Shown: positions 51,957-60,087 of the stretch, one piece after another
How positions within the stretch are numbered: the first letter of the stretch is position 1
How the letters are laid out: every line of letters begins with the position of its first letter
From: Szabonella alba
GTDB lineage: Bacteria; Pseudomonadota; Alphaproteobacteria; Rhodobacterales; Rhodobacteraceae
Reading direction: 5' to 3'
DNA length: 64,000 bases
NCBI RefSeq assembly: GCF_016765775.1
Contig: NZ_JAESVN010000001.1
Coordinates: 897,540-961,539, forward strand
Program-made: the position numbers and the translations under genes
The notes under the pieces: model-generated
Told to the model about the DNA's origin: nothing
Database searches by the model: none
Seen by the model: only the letters and a program-made list of their open reading frames with translations

Positions 51957-53098
51957 GCCGCTTTACCGGTCGCAGCGGCCCGGTGCGTCTGGGCATGGTG
52001 GGCGGCGGCAGCGGCGCCTTCATCGGCGGCGTCCATCGCATCGCGGCACGGCTGGATGGCCGATTCGACCTTGTGGCGGGGGCCTTGTCCTCGACCCCCG
52101 AACGCGCCGCCGCCTCGGGGCAGGAAATCGGCCTTGCGCCAGACCGGACCTATCACGATTTCAAGACGATGGCGCAGCGTGAGGCGCGGCTGAAGGACGG
52201 GATCGAGGCGGTGGCCATCGTGACCCCCAACCATCTGCATTTTCCGGTGGCGCGGGAATTCCTGAAACGCGGTATCCATGTGATCTGCGACAAGCCGCTG
52301 ACGGCCACACAGGCCGAGGCGCGGCAGATGGCACGGGCGGTCGAAGCCTCGGACGCGCTGTTCGTGCTGACTCATAACTATACCGGTTATCCGCTGGTGC
52401 GGCAGGCCCGTGCCATGATCGCGGCGGGGGAACTGGGGCAACTGCGGGTGGTGCAGGTCGAATATCCGCAGGACTGGATGGCCGATGCCTCGGCCCTGAC
52501 CAGCAAGCAGGGCGAATGGCGCGACGATCCGGCGCGCAGTGGCGCGGGCGGGGCGACGGGCGATATCGGCACCCATGCCTTCAACCTGATGCGTTTCGTC
52601 ACCGGGCAGGCGGTTACAAGCCTGTCGGCCGATCTGCAAAGTTTCGGCCCCGGACGGCAGTTGGATGACAATGCCCATGTGCTGCTGCGGCTGGCGGATG
52701 GCGCACGCGGGATGCTGTGGTGCAGTCAGGTGGCACCCGGCCATGAAAACGGGCTGCGCCTGCGCGTCTTCGGGGAAAAGGGCGGGCTGGACTGGTCGCA
52801 GGAAAACCCGAATCGCCTGCTGCATACGCCTTTGGGGGAACCGACCCGCGTGCTGACGCGCGGCGGACCGGGCACCGATACGGCGAAATTCACCCGCCTT
52901 CCCGCAGGCCATCCCGAGGGTTTTCTGGAAGCCTTCGCCAATATCTACAATGCCGCCGCTGATGCGATTGTCGCGCGGCGCGGCGGCGGCGCCGTGGCGG
53001 CCGATGCGCCGGGCCTTGCCGACGGGCTGGAGGGTATGGGTTTCGTTGCGGCCTGTATCCGGTCGTCACAGCGCAATGGCGCATGGGTGACGCTGTGA
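51953..53098 (+). CDS. Gfo/Idh/MocA family oxidoreductase
   Basis: A 381-residue NAD(P)-dependent sugar or polyol dehydrogenase. The Rossmann start is RLGMVGGGSGAFIGGVHRIA; the conserved nucleotide/substrate motif is CDKPLTATQAEA (DKP in place of EKP). The substrate domain includes DIGTHAFNLMRFVTGQ, whose Asp and His are the usual catalytic residues of the family. It overlaps the preceding gene by 4 bases. Pairs of this enzyme with TIM-barrel isomerases are common in inositol-like or 3-keto-glycoside catabolism; that is analogy, not proof. Confidence 0.9.
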   Translation: MSRFTGRSGPVRLGMVGGGSGAFIGGVHRIAARLDGRFDLVAGALSSTPERAAASGQEIGLAPDRTYHDFKTMAQREARLKDGIEAVAIVTPNHLHFPVAREFLKRGIHVICDKPLTATQAEARQMARAVEASDALFVLTHNYTGYPLVRQARAMIAAGELGQLRVVQVEYPQDWMADASALTSKQGEWRDDPARSGAGGATGDIGTHAFNLMRFVTGQAVTSLSADLQSFGPGRQLDDNAHVLLRLADGARGMLWCSQVAPGHENGLRLRVFGEKGGLDWSQENPNRLLHTPLGEPTRVLTRGGPGTDTAKFTRLPAGHPEGFLEAFANIYNAAADAIVARRGGGAVAADAPGLADGLEGMGFVAACIRSSQRNGAWVTL

Positions 53099-54642
53099 CC
53101 GCATCCGCATCACTCGGGGCCACACCCGGCCCGGAAGGCGCTGCCGCGCCGGTTCTGGCAATTTCCGGCGTCTCGATGCGGTTTGGCGCGGTGCAGGTGC
53201 TGTTCGACATTGATTTCGACCTGCGCGCCGGTGAGGTCCATGCCCTGATCGGCGAAAACGGCGCGGGCAAATCCACCACGATGAAAATTCTTGCGGGCTA
53301 TCAGCCGCCCAGCGGGGGGCAGGTGCTGCTGGATGGCGCGCCGGTTGATTTCGCAGGCTCGCAACAGGCCGAGGCGGCGGGCGTCGTGATGATCCATCAG
53401 GAATTCAACCTTGCCCAGCAATTGACGGTTGAGGAAAACATTTTTCTGGGTCGCGAATTGCGGCGCGGGCCGTTTCTGGACCATCGCCGCATGCAGGCCG
53501 AAAGCCGCGCCCTTCTGGAACGGCTGAACTGCGCGGTCGATCCGCGTGCGGCGGTGTCCGACATCTCGGTGCCGAACCGCCAGATGGTCGAGATCGCCAA
53601 GGCGCTGGGGCGTGAGGCGCGGGTTCTGATCATGGATGAACCCACCGCCGTTCTGACCACGCGCGAAACCGAGATCCTGCTGGAACAGATCGACCGGCTG
53701 CGCGCGGCGGGCACGGCGATCCTCTACACCTCGCACAAACTGGATGAGGTCGCGCGCATCGCCGACCGGGTGACCGTGCTGCGCGATGGCCGCCATGTGC
53801 TGACCGCGCCCGCATCGGATCTGTCCACCGACCGCATGGCCGAGGTGATGGTGGGGCGTGAACTGTCCGACCTGTTTCCGCCCAAGCCCCTGCCCGGCGA
53901 TGAGACCGTGCTGAAGGTCGAGGGGATCACCATTCCCGGCCTGATCCATGACGCGGGCTTTACCCTGCGGCGCGGTGAGGTTCTGGGCTTTGCCGGGCTG
54001 GTCGGGGCAGGGCGCACCGAACTGATGGAGGCCATTGTCGGCCTGCGCCATGCCGCCGGGCGGGTCGAGATCAAGGGCCAGCAGCTGGCGGGCGGATCGG
54101 TGCGCGCGGCGCGGCAGGCGGGGCTGGTCTATCTGACCGAGGATCGCAAGGAAAAGGGCCTGCTGCTGGGCAAGGATCTGACGCAGAACCTGACCCTGCT
54201 GGCGCTGGACCGCTTTACCAACCTGTTGATCGACAGACAGGCCGAGGCGGCGGCGCTGGACCGCGCGATCACCGAATTCGACATCCGGGCCGGGGATCGT
54301 GGCATGAATGTCGGCAACCTGTCGGGCGGCAATCAGCAGAAACTGCTGCTGGCCAAGACCATGCTGGCCGAACCTGATATCGTCATCATTGATGAACCCA
54401 CACGCGGCATCGACATCGGCACCAAGCAACAGATCTATGCCTTCATCGCGGCACTCGCGGCGGCGGGCAAAAGCGTCATCGTCGTGTCCTCGGAACTGCC
54501 CGAGGTGATCGGCCTTTCGAACCGTGTCGCCGTGATGGCCGAGGGCCGGATCGCGGGTGTTCTGGAAGGCGACGAGATCAACGAACAGACCATCGTCAGG
54601 CTGGCCATCGGCATGGCCGGATCAGAGGCAAGGGCATCATGA
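53095..54642 (+). CDS. Sugar ABC transporter ATP-binding protein (RbsA-like, two nucleotide-binding domains)
   Basis: About 515 residues with tandem ATPase domains. The first has Walker A GENGAGKSTT and Walker B RVLIMDEPTAVLTT, with SVPNRQMVEIAKAL in the signature position. The second has a degenerate P-loop GLVGAGRTEL lacking the Lys, a proper signature LSGGNQQKLLLAK and Walker B IVIIDEPTRGIDIG, exactly as in RbsA/MglA/XylG proteins. The start is probably GTG 53095, overlapping the previous stop (GTGA); ATG 53083 is also in frame. It energises uptake through the next gene. Confidence 0.92.
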   Translation: MTASASLGATPGPEGAAAPVLAISGVSMRFGAVQVLFDIDFDLRAGEVHALIGENGAGKSTTMKILAGYQPPSGGQVLLDGAPVDFAGSQQAEAAGVVMIHQEFNLAQQLTVEENIFLGRELRRGPFLDHRRMQAESRALLERLNCAVDPRAAVSDISVPNRQMVEIAKALGREARVLIMDEPTAVLTTRETEILLEQIDRLRAAGTAILYTSHKLDEVARIADRVTVLRDGRHVLTAPASDLSTDRMAEVMVGRELSDLFPPKPLPGDETVLKVEGITIPGLIHDAGFTLRRGEVLGFAGLVGAGRTELMEAIVGLRHAAGRVEIKGQQLAGGSVRAARQAGLVYLTEDRKEKGLLLGKDLTQNLTLLALDRFTNLLIDRQAEAAALDRAITEFDIRAGDRGMNVGNLSGGNQQKLLLAKTMLAEPDIVIIDEPTRGIDIGTKQQIYAFIAALAAAGKSVIVVSSELPEVIGLSNRVAVMAEGRIAGVLEGDEINEQTIVRLAIGMAGSEARAS

Positions 54643-55646
54643 CCAAAACCGCAACTTCCCCCGCGACCCGCGCCAGCCCCACAGTCAACCTGCATGTGCT
54701 GGGCCCCGTTCTGGCGCTTTTGCTGCTGATCGCGCTGGGCGCTTGGCTGAACCCGAATTTCCTGAGCTATGGGAACGTGACCAATGTTCTGGCGCGTTCG
54801 GCCTTTATCGGCATCATCGCGGTCGGCATGACCTTCGTCATCACGGCGGGCGGGATCGACCTGTCGGTGGGGGCGATGGCGGCCTTTGTCGCGGGGCTGA
54901 TGATCCTTGCGATGAATTCGCTGATCCCGATCATGGGCGTCGGCATCCCGGTGATCCTTGCGGGCATGGCGGTGGCGATGGTGGCCGGGTTCATCGCCGG
55001 ATGGCTGAACGGCTTTCTGGTCGCCAAGGTGGGGATCGAGGCCTTCATCGTCACGCTGGGCTCGATGGGCATCTATCGTTCGCTGGTCACATGGATCGCG
55101 GATGGCGGCACGCTGTCGCTGAATTTCGATCTGCGCACGCTCTATCGTCCGGTCTATTACGATGGCATCCTTGGCGTGGCATGGCCGATCATCGTCTTTG
55201 CCGCCGTCGCCATTCTGGGTGAGATTCTGATGCGCCGCACGGCCTTTGGCCGCCATTGCGCCGCCATCGGGGCCAATGAACAGGTGGCGCGCTATTCCGC
55301 CGTCAATGTCGACCGGGTGCGCATCGCGACCTTCGTGCTGCTGGGCATGCTGGTCGGGCTTGCCACCATCATGTATGTGCCCCGGCTGGGCTCGGCCTCG
55401 GGGTCGACCGGTGTGCTGTGGGAACTTGAGGCGATTGCCGCCGTCATCATCGGGGGCACGGTGCTGAAGGGCGGGTTCGGCCGTGTCTGGGGCACGGTGA
55501 TCGGTGTCCTGATCCTCAGCCTGATCGGCAATATCCTCAATCTCGCGTCTCTGGTCAGCCCCTATCTGAACGGCACGATCCAGGGCGTCATCGTCATTCT
55601 TGCCGTTGTTTTGCAACGTGAGAAAAAGGCCGCCGGCGCGCGGTGA
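54639..55646 (+). CDS. Sugar ABC transporter permease (RbsC-like)
   Basis: A 335-residue inner-membrane permease with about ten helices. The central motif of this family appears as IGIIAVGMTFVITAGGIDLSVG, with VGIEAFIVTLGSMGIYRSLV and LEAIAAVIIGGTVLKGGFGRVWGT later. The ATG overlaps the upstream stop. It presumably works as a homodimer with the ATPase and the periplasmic binding protein that follows. Confidence 0.92.
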   Translation: MTKTATSPATRASPTVNLHVLGPVLALLLLIALGAWLNPNFLSYGNVTNVLARSAFIGIIAVGMTFVITAGGIDLSVGAMAAFVAGLMILAMNSLIPIMGVGIPVILAGMAVAMVAGFIAGWLNGFLVAKVGIEAFIVTLGSMGIYRSLVTWIADGGTLSLNFDLRTLYRPVYYDGILGVAWPIIVFAAVAILGEILMRRTAFGRHCAAIGANEQVARYSAVNVDRVRIATFVLLGMLVGLATIMYVPRLGSASGSTGVLWELEAIAAVIIGGTVLKGGFGRVWGTVIGVLILSLIGNILNLASLVSPYLNGTIQGVIVILAVVLQREKKAAGAR

Positions 55647-55665
55647 TCTTCAAGGGAGGTAAACC

Positions 55666-56631
55666 ATGAAACGCAGAAGTTTTCTGAACACCATCGCGGC
55701 AACGGCGCTTGCCGCAGGCGGCATGACCGCGACCGGCGCCATCGCGCAGGACCAGTCCTACACGATCGGCGTCGCCATTCCCTCGGCCACGCATGGCTTC
55801 ATGGGCGGGCTGAACTTTCACGCGCAGGACACGATCAAGCGGCTTGAGGCGACCTATCCGCAACTGACCTTCGTGCTGGCCACGGCGGGTGATGCGGGCA
55901 CGATGGTCAATGACATCGAAGATATGGTTGCGACCCGCAACATAGACGCCCTGGTGGTGCTGCCGTTCGAAAGCGCACCGCTGACCTCGCCCGTGCAGGC
56001 GGTGGCGGATGCCGGGATCTGGGTCACGGTCGTTGACCGGGGCCTGTCGGTCGAGGGGATCGAAGATCTGTATGTCGCGGGCGACAATACCGGCTTTGGC
56101 CGCGTGGCAGGGGAATATTTCGCCGAAACCCTGTCCGAGGGCGACAAGATCGTGGTGCTGCGCGGCATCCCGACCACGCTGGACAATGAGCGCGTGGATG
56201 CCTTCAGCGCCGCCATCGAAGGTTCGGGCGTCGAGGTGCTGGACATGCAGCACGGCAACTGGAACCGCGATGACGCGTTCAACGTGATGCAGGACTATCT
56301 GTCGCGCTTCCCCGAGATCGACGCGGTCTGGGCGGCGGATGACGATATGGCCATCGGCGCGCTGGAGGCCATCGCACAGGCCGGACGGTCCGAGGAAATG
56401 TGGGTTGTCGGCGGTGCGGGCATGAAAGAGATCATTGCCCGGATGATGGAAAACGATCCGCAACTGCCGGTGAACGTGACCTATCCGCCAGCGCAGATCT
56501 CGACCGCGATCGAACTGACGGCACTGGGTCTGGTTTCCAGCACGCCGGTTTCGGGTCGGTTCATCATCGGCTCGCAGCTGATCACGCCGGAAAATGCGGA
56601 ACAGTTCTATTTTCCCGACAGCCCGTTCTGA
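55666..56631 (+). CDS. Sugar ABC transporter substrate-binding protein
   Basis: A 321-residue periplasmic binding protein of the ribose/galactose type. The signal peptide is Tat-like (KRRSFLNTIAATALAAGG), cleaved near AIAQ. Two alpha/beta lobes follow: YTIGVAIPSATHGFMGGLN, DALVVLPFESAPLTSPVQAVADAG and VWAADDDMAIGALEAIAQAG. GGGAGG precedes the ATG. Last in the operon; a strong terminator follows. Ligand unknown, expected to be the substrate of the isomerase/dehydrogenase pair. Confidence 0.92.
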   Translation: MKRRSFLNTIAATALAAGGMTATGAIAQDQSYTIGVAIPSATHGFMGGLNFHAQDTIKRLEATYPQLTFVLATAGDAGTMVNDIEDMVATRNIDALVVLPFESAPLTSPVQAVADAGIWVTVVDRGLSVEGIEDLYVAGDNTGFGRVAGEYFAETLSEGDKIVVLRGIPTTLDNERVDAFSAAIEGSGVEVLDMQHGNWNRDDAFNVMQDYLSRFPEIDAVWAADDDMAIGALEAIAQAGRSEEMWVVGGAGMKEIIARMMENDPQLPVNVTYPPAQISTAIELTALGLVSSTPVSGRFIIGSQLITPENAEQFYFPDSPF

Positions 56632-56650
56632 TCGGATGAGTTGATCGACG

Positions 56651-56679
56651 GCCCGGACCGGCAGCCCGCCGGTCCGGGC
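56651..56679 (+). terminator. Terminator of the sugar ABC operon
   Basis: A perfect 12-bp stem (56651-56662 with 56668-56679) with a five-base loop is followed by CTTTCCTTTTCC, 19 bases after the operon's last stop. It lies before the convergent opgC and may serve both. Confidence 0.8.
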
Positions 56680-56723
56680 CTTTCCTTTTCCGCTCGGGCT
56701 TTTTCCGTTTGGGCCTTTTCCGG

Positions 56724-57902
56724 TCAGGCCCGTGGGGCTGCGTCCTTGGGCCAGTATTGCCGCGCAGCGGCCAGTGCCAGTTGCGCCGACAGTCCCGTCG
56801 CGATCAGCACCAGATCCAGCCAGATCCCGCCGCCCGCCGCCAGCCGCACCCCCTGCGCGCCGATACACAGCATCGAGCCCAGGGCAAAGACCGGCAGCGC
56901 CTGCCGTCCCAGCAGCGCCAGCGGTGCCGCCGCCCGATGGGCGCAGACCCGCCAGACCACCGGCAGCGCGCTGAGCACATAGGCCAGTGCCAGAATATGC
57001 GTCAGGCGCGGACCGGAGACATAGGTCTTGTCGAAGGCGACAAGGAACCACGGCGCATTGGTGGCCTCGCGCAGCGCCCAAAGCGTTTCGCCAAGCGCCT
57101 TGTTTATCGCGGGCACTTGCGCCGCCAGTGCGGCAAAGACCAGCCAGCCCAGACAGATCGCCAGCAGCCAGCCGCGCACCGGCACAAGCCTGCGCCCCTG
57201 CCGGATCCGCACCCCGGTCATGAGGCCGATCACGAAGATCAGCTGCCAGCTGAGCGGATTGAAGAACCAGATGCCCGACTGCGGGTAATTCGGCGGCCCC
57301 AACCGGAACCATGCCGCCGCCGCCCAAAGCGCCACCGACCCCGCCAGCAACCAGCCCGGCCAGCGCCATGCCGCAATCAGCGCGAAGGGCGTGGCCAGCA
57401 GCAGCACCAGATACATCGGCAGGATGTTCACATAGCCGAACTGATGCGTCAGCGCGGGCAGGCCGATCAGCACTTCCAACGGGCGTTGCCAGACCATTGC
57501 CATGTTGTTGCGCAGGAAAATCTCGCTTGCGCCCAGATACCGGACCGAGGCCGCAGCGAGGCCAAGCGCCACCATGCAGGTCAGGATATGCACCAGATAC
57601 AGGGTCCAGGCCCGGCTCCAGCAGCGGCTGAGTCCGGTCCGGACCCGCATCGGCGCGCGGAAATATGGGCCATAGGCCAGACCGGCGGCAATGCCCGACA
57701 TGATGACAAAGCCCTCGGCCGCGTCGGAAAAACCGAAATTGCGCGTCGTGAAAACCTCAAGCCAGTTACCGGGCACATGGTTGATGAAGATCATCACAAG
57801 ACACAGGCCCCGGATCACGTCCAGACGCGGGTCGCGCACGGCCGGGGGCAGGGTGGCCGGTTGCGGCGCGGCGGGTTGCTGGGATGCGGGCAATTCAGGC
57901 AT
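56724..57902 (-). CDS. opgC: OpgC protein (succinylation of osmoregulated periplasmic glucans)
   Basis: A 392-residue inner-membrane acyltransferase with about ten helices. RDPRLDVIRGLCLVMIFINHV and SDAAEGFVIMSGIAAGLAYG are the hallmark start of the OpgC family. In Rhodobacter sphaeroides OpgC adds succinyl groups to the glucan backbone. Its ATG lies inside the end of opgH (8-base overlap), so it is translated with it. It closes the operon opgG, small gene, opgH, opgC. Confidence 0.9.
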   Translation of the reverse strand: MPELPASQQPAAPQPATLPPAVRDPRLDVIRGLCLVMIFINHVPGNWLEVFTTRNFGFSDAAEGFVIMSGIAAGLAYGPYFRAPMRVRTGLSRCWSRAWTLYLVHILTCMVALGLAAASVRYLGASEIFLRNNMAMVWQRPLEVLIGLPALTHQFGYVNILPMYLVLLLATPFALIAAWRWPGWLLAGSVALWAAAAWFRLGPPNYPQSGIWFFNPLSWQLIFVIGLMTGVRIRQGRRLVPVRGWLLAICLGWLVFAALAAQVPAINKALGETLWALREATNAPWFLVAFDKTYVSGPRLTHILALAYVLSALPVVWRVCAHRAAAPLALLGRQALPVFALGSMLCIGAQGVRLAAGGGIWLDLVLIATGLSAQLALAAARQYWPKDAAPRA

Positions 57903-59832
57903 GCTCTGCAAGGACCGCGCCGGGTTGCGTGTGTGCCGCAACCGGGGCGCCGCTGTCGTCCTTTGCCTCAGGCGCCTGCCAGCGATCAAGGATCAGGCGA
58001 TGCAGGGCCAGAACCGGCGGCTCGGCCATTTCCTCGGGCGTGCGGAACAGACCCGAATGGCTATGCCCCGAGGACCAGCTGATGATCAGCGGCGCAATCA
58101 GCATCGGTGCCAGCACCGGCAAAAGCCATGGCACCAGTGCGGGCGACAGCCATAGCGCCAGAAACAGCCCGATGCCGCCCGAGGACACGATCCAGTGGCT
58201 GGCCGCCCATGCCGCGCGCAGTGAAAGCTGCCCCTCACCCCGCGCCTGTGCGGGCCAGCCCGCATCGGCGCCGCGCAGGATCTGCCACAGCGCGCGGGTC
58301 TGATACATCAGGAAGATCGGTGCCAGCAGTGAGGAAAACAGCAATTCGGCCAGCACCGAACCCAGCGCCCGGATGCGGCCGCCAAAGCCGCTTGAACGGC
58401 CCCGGATCGCGGCATCCAGCCAGATCAGCACCTTGGGCAGGAACAAAAGTCCGAAGATGCCGATGGCCAGCCCGATGGCCATGGAGGCCTCGCTGACCGG
58501 CAGCACTGGAAAGGGCCAGTATTCGACCGGAAAGTAATCGGGTGGCGGCGCAAACAGAGGTGCCGCAATCGAGGCCAGCAGAAAGCCCAGCCAGAAAACC
58601 GGCGAGACATAGGCCAGAATGCCCTGAACGAAGATGAAGCGGCTCCAGGGTTTCAGGCCGGGTGCTGTCAGCAGGCGCGCATGCTGCAGATTGCCCTGCG
58701 CCCAGCGGCGATCCCGCTTGGCATGGGCGACGACATTGCCGGGGCCTTCCTCATAGGAGCCTCCCAGATCGTCATCGACCCGCACGGTCCAGCCAGCACG
58801 GGCCAGAAGGGCGGCCTCGACGTAATCATGGCTCATGACATGACCGCCGAAGGGAGGTTTGCCGCGCAGTTCCGGCAGGCCGCAGGAGTCGGCAAAGGCG
58901 CGCATCCGCACAATGGCATTATGGCCCCAGAACGGCCCCGTGCGCCCCTGCATCATCGCCAGCCCCCGGCAGAAGACAGGCGAATAGAAGGCGGCGGAAA
59001 ATTGCATGACCCGCCCGAACAGTGTATTGGCCCGGGTGACGCGGGGCAGGGTCTGCAACAGGCCCAGATCCGGCTGCGCCTCCATCAGGCGCAGCATCTC
59101 GACCATGGTTTCGCCTTCCATCAGGCTGTCGGCATCCAGAATGACCGCGAAATCATAGGCCGCACCGGACCGCTTGATGAAATCCTCGATATTGCCGGCC
59201 TTGCGGCCCCGGTTGTCGCTGCGGCGACGATAGAAGATGCGGCCTTGCCAGCCGGTTTCCGCCAGAAGATGCCGGAACCAGTCTTCCTCCTGGGCGGAAA
59301 TATCCGCCTCGCGCGTGTCCGACAGGATCGCGAAATGAAATCTCTCTGCCTGCCCGGTCAGGTCAAGCGACCGCGCCATTGCGGCGATGCGGGCAAAGGT
59401 CGTGACCGGATCCTCGTTATAGACCGGCACCAGAATGGCGCAGCGTCCGAGGCCTGCGGGTTCTGCCTGCGCCATCCGCTCTGACATGCGCGGCGGGCGT
59501 GTCGTCAGCCCGGCCAGAGCCTGCACCGCGCCCCAGGCGAGCCAGCAGGTCGCGGCAAAGATGAGCGCCGCGCGCAGCATATCCATGGCATCGCGCCCGT
59601 CCGCCCAGCCGAAGCGCAGAAACAGCATGAAACCCGCGCAGCCCGCAGTCAGCGAAAGGGTCAGCGCAAGCGCCCGCAGCATGATCGCGCGCGCTCCCGG
59701 GCCCTTGATCATATCGGGGCGACCCGCAGGGGGAAGTGACGGTGGAATGCCGCACGTCTCCGACGCCCCGTCAGGCGTCTCCTGTCCGGCCGTGTTGCGG
59801 TCATGCCCCGGCCCCGAGGCAGGGGCGGACAT
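57895..59832 (-). CDS. opgH: Glucans biosynthesis glucosyltransferase OpgH (MdoH)
   Basis: A 645-residue inner-membrane GT2 enzyme that polymerises glucose from UDP-glucose and passes the chain to the periplasm. Two membrane helices (around 45-100) precede the cytoplasmic catalytic domain: CAILVPVYNEDP, AVILDADSLMEG (DAD), LLQTLPRVTRANTLFG and RRWAQGNLQH (QxxRW-like). Further membrane segments occupy the last 250 residues. It is shorter than the E. coli protein at the N-terminus, as in Rhodobacter. It starts 3 bases after the small upstream gene. Confidence 0.93.
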   Translation of the reverse strand: MSAPASGPGHDRNTAGQETPDGASETCGIPPSLPPAGRPDMIKGPGARAIMLRALALTLSLTAGCAGFMLFLRFGWADGRDAMDMLRAALIFAATCWLAWGAVQALAGLTTRPPRMSERMAQAEPAGLGRCAILVPVYNEDPVTTFARIAAMARSLDLTGQAERFHFAILSDTREADISAQEEDWFRHLLAETGWQGRIFYRRRSDNRGRKAGNIEDFIKRSGAAYDFAVILDADSLMEGETMVEMLRLMEAQPDLGLLQTLPRVTRANTLFGRVMQFSAAFYSPVFCRGLAMMQGRTGPFWGHNAIVRMRAFADSCGLPELRGKPPFGGHVMSHDYVEAALLARAGWTVRVDDDLGGSYEEGPGNVVAHAKRDRRWAQGNLQHARLLTAPGLKPWSRFIFVQGILAYVSPVFWLGFLLASIAAPLFAPPPDYFPVEYWPFPVLPVSEASMAIGLAIGIFGLLFLPKVLIWLDAAIRGRSSGFGGRIRALGSVLAELLFSSLLAPIFLMYQTRALWQILRGADAGWPAQARGEGQLSLRAAWAASHWIVSSGGIGLFLALWLSPALVPWLLPVLAPMLIAPLIISWSSGHSHSGLFRTPEEMAEPPVLALHRLILDRWQAPEAKDDSGAPVAAHTQPGAVLAEHA

Positions 59833-59835
59833 CCC

Positions 59836-60087
59836 TTACAGCCCGCGCTCGGCGCGCCGGGCGGGGCCGGGGATCAATGCCAGCATCGCCGCCAGCAGAC
59901 CGCGTGGACGTTCCAGCACCTGCACCGGCATTGCCATGGGGGCAAAGGGCAGAGTTCCTGCGACCGGGGCCGCGTTCGGTATCGGGGCCACGTTCGTGTC
60001 GGTGCCACCCAGCGCCGCGCGCCGGTCAGCAAGGCCGGGGGGGACAAGGCGGGGGACGGGGATCGTTCTGTCTTCTCGAGTCATCAT
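59836..60087 (-). CDS. opgI: Small protein between opgG and opgH (OpgI-like by position)
   Basis: About 83 residues, Pro/Ala-rich, without a signal peptide. It contains APMAMPVQVLERPRGLLAAMLALIPG, where a short hydrophobic helix ends the chain. The start overlaps the opgG stop (ATGATGA) and the stop lies 3 bases before opgH, so it is embedded in the operon. R. sphaeroides has a gene named opgI in the same place; I use the symbol on position only and cannot confirm sequence similarity. MAMPVQ may correspond to the N-terminal segment of longer OpgH proteins, in which case it could be a detached OpgH N-terminus. Confidence 0.6.
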   Translation of the reverse strand: MMTREDRTIPVPRLVPPGLADRRAALGGTDTNVAPIPNAAPVAGTLPFAPMAMPVQVLERPRGLLAAMLALIPGPARRAERGL

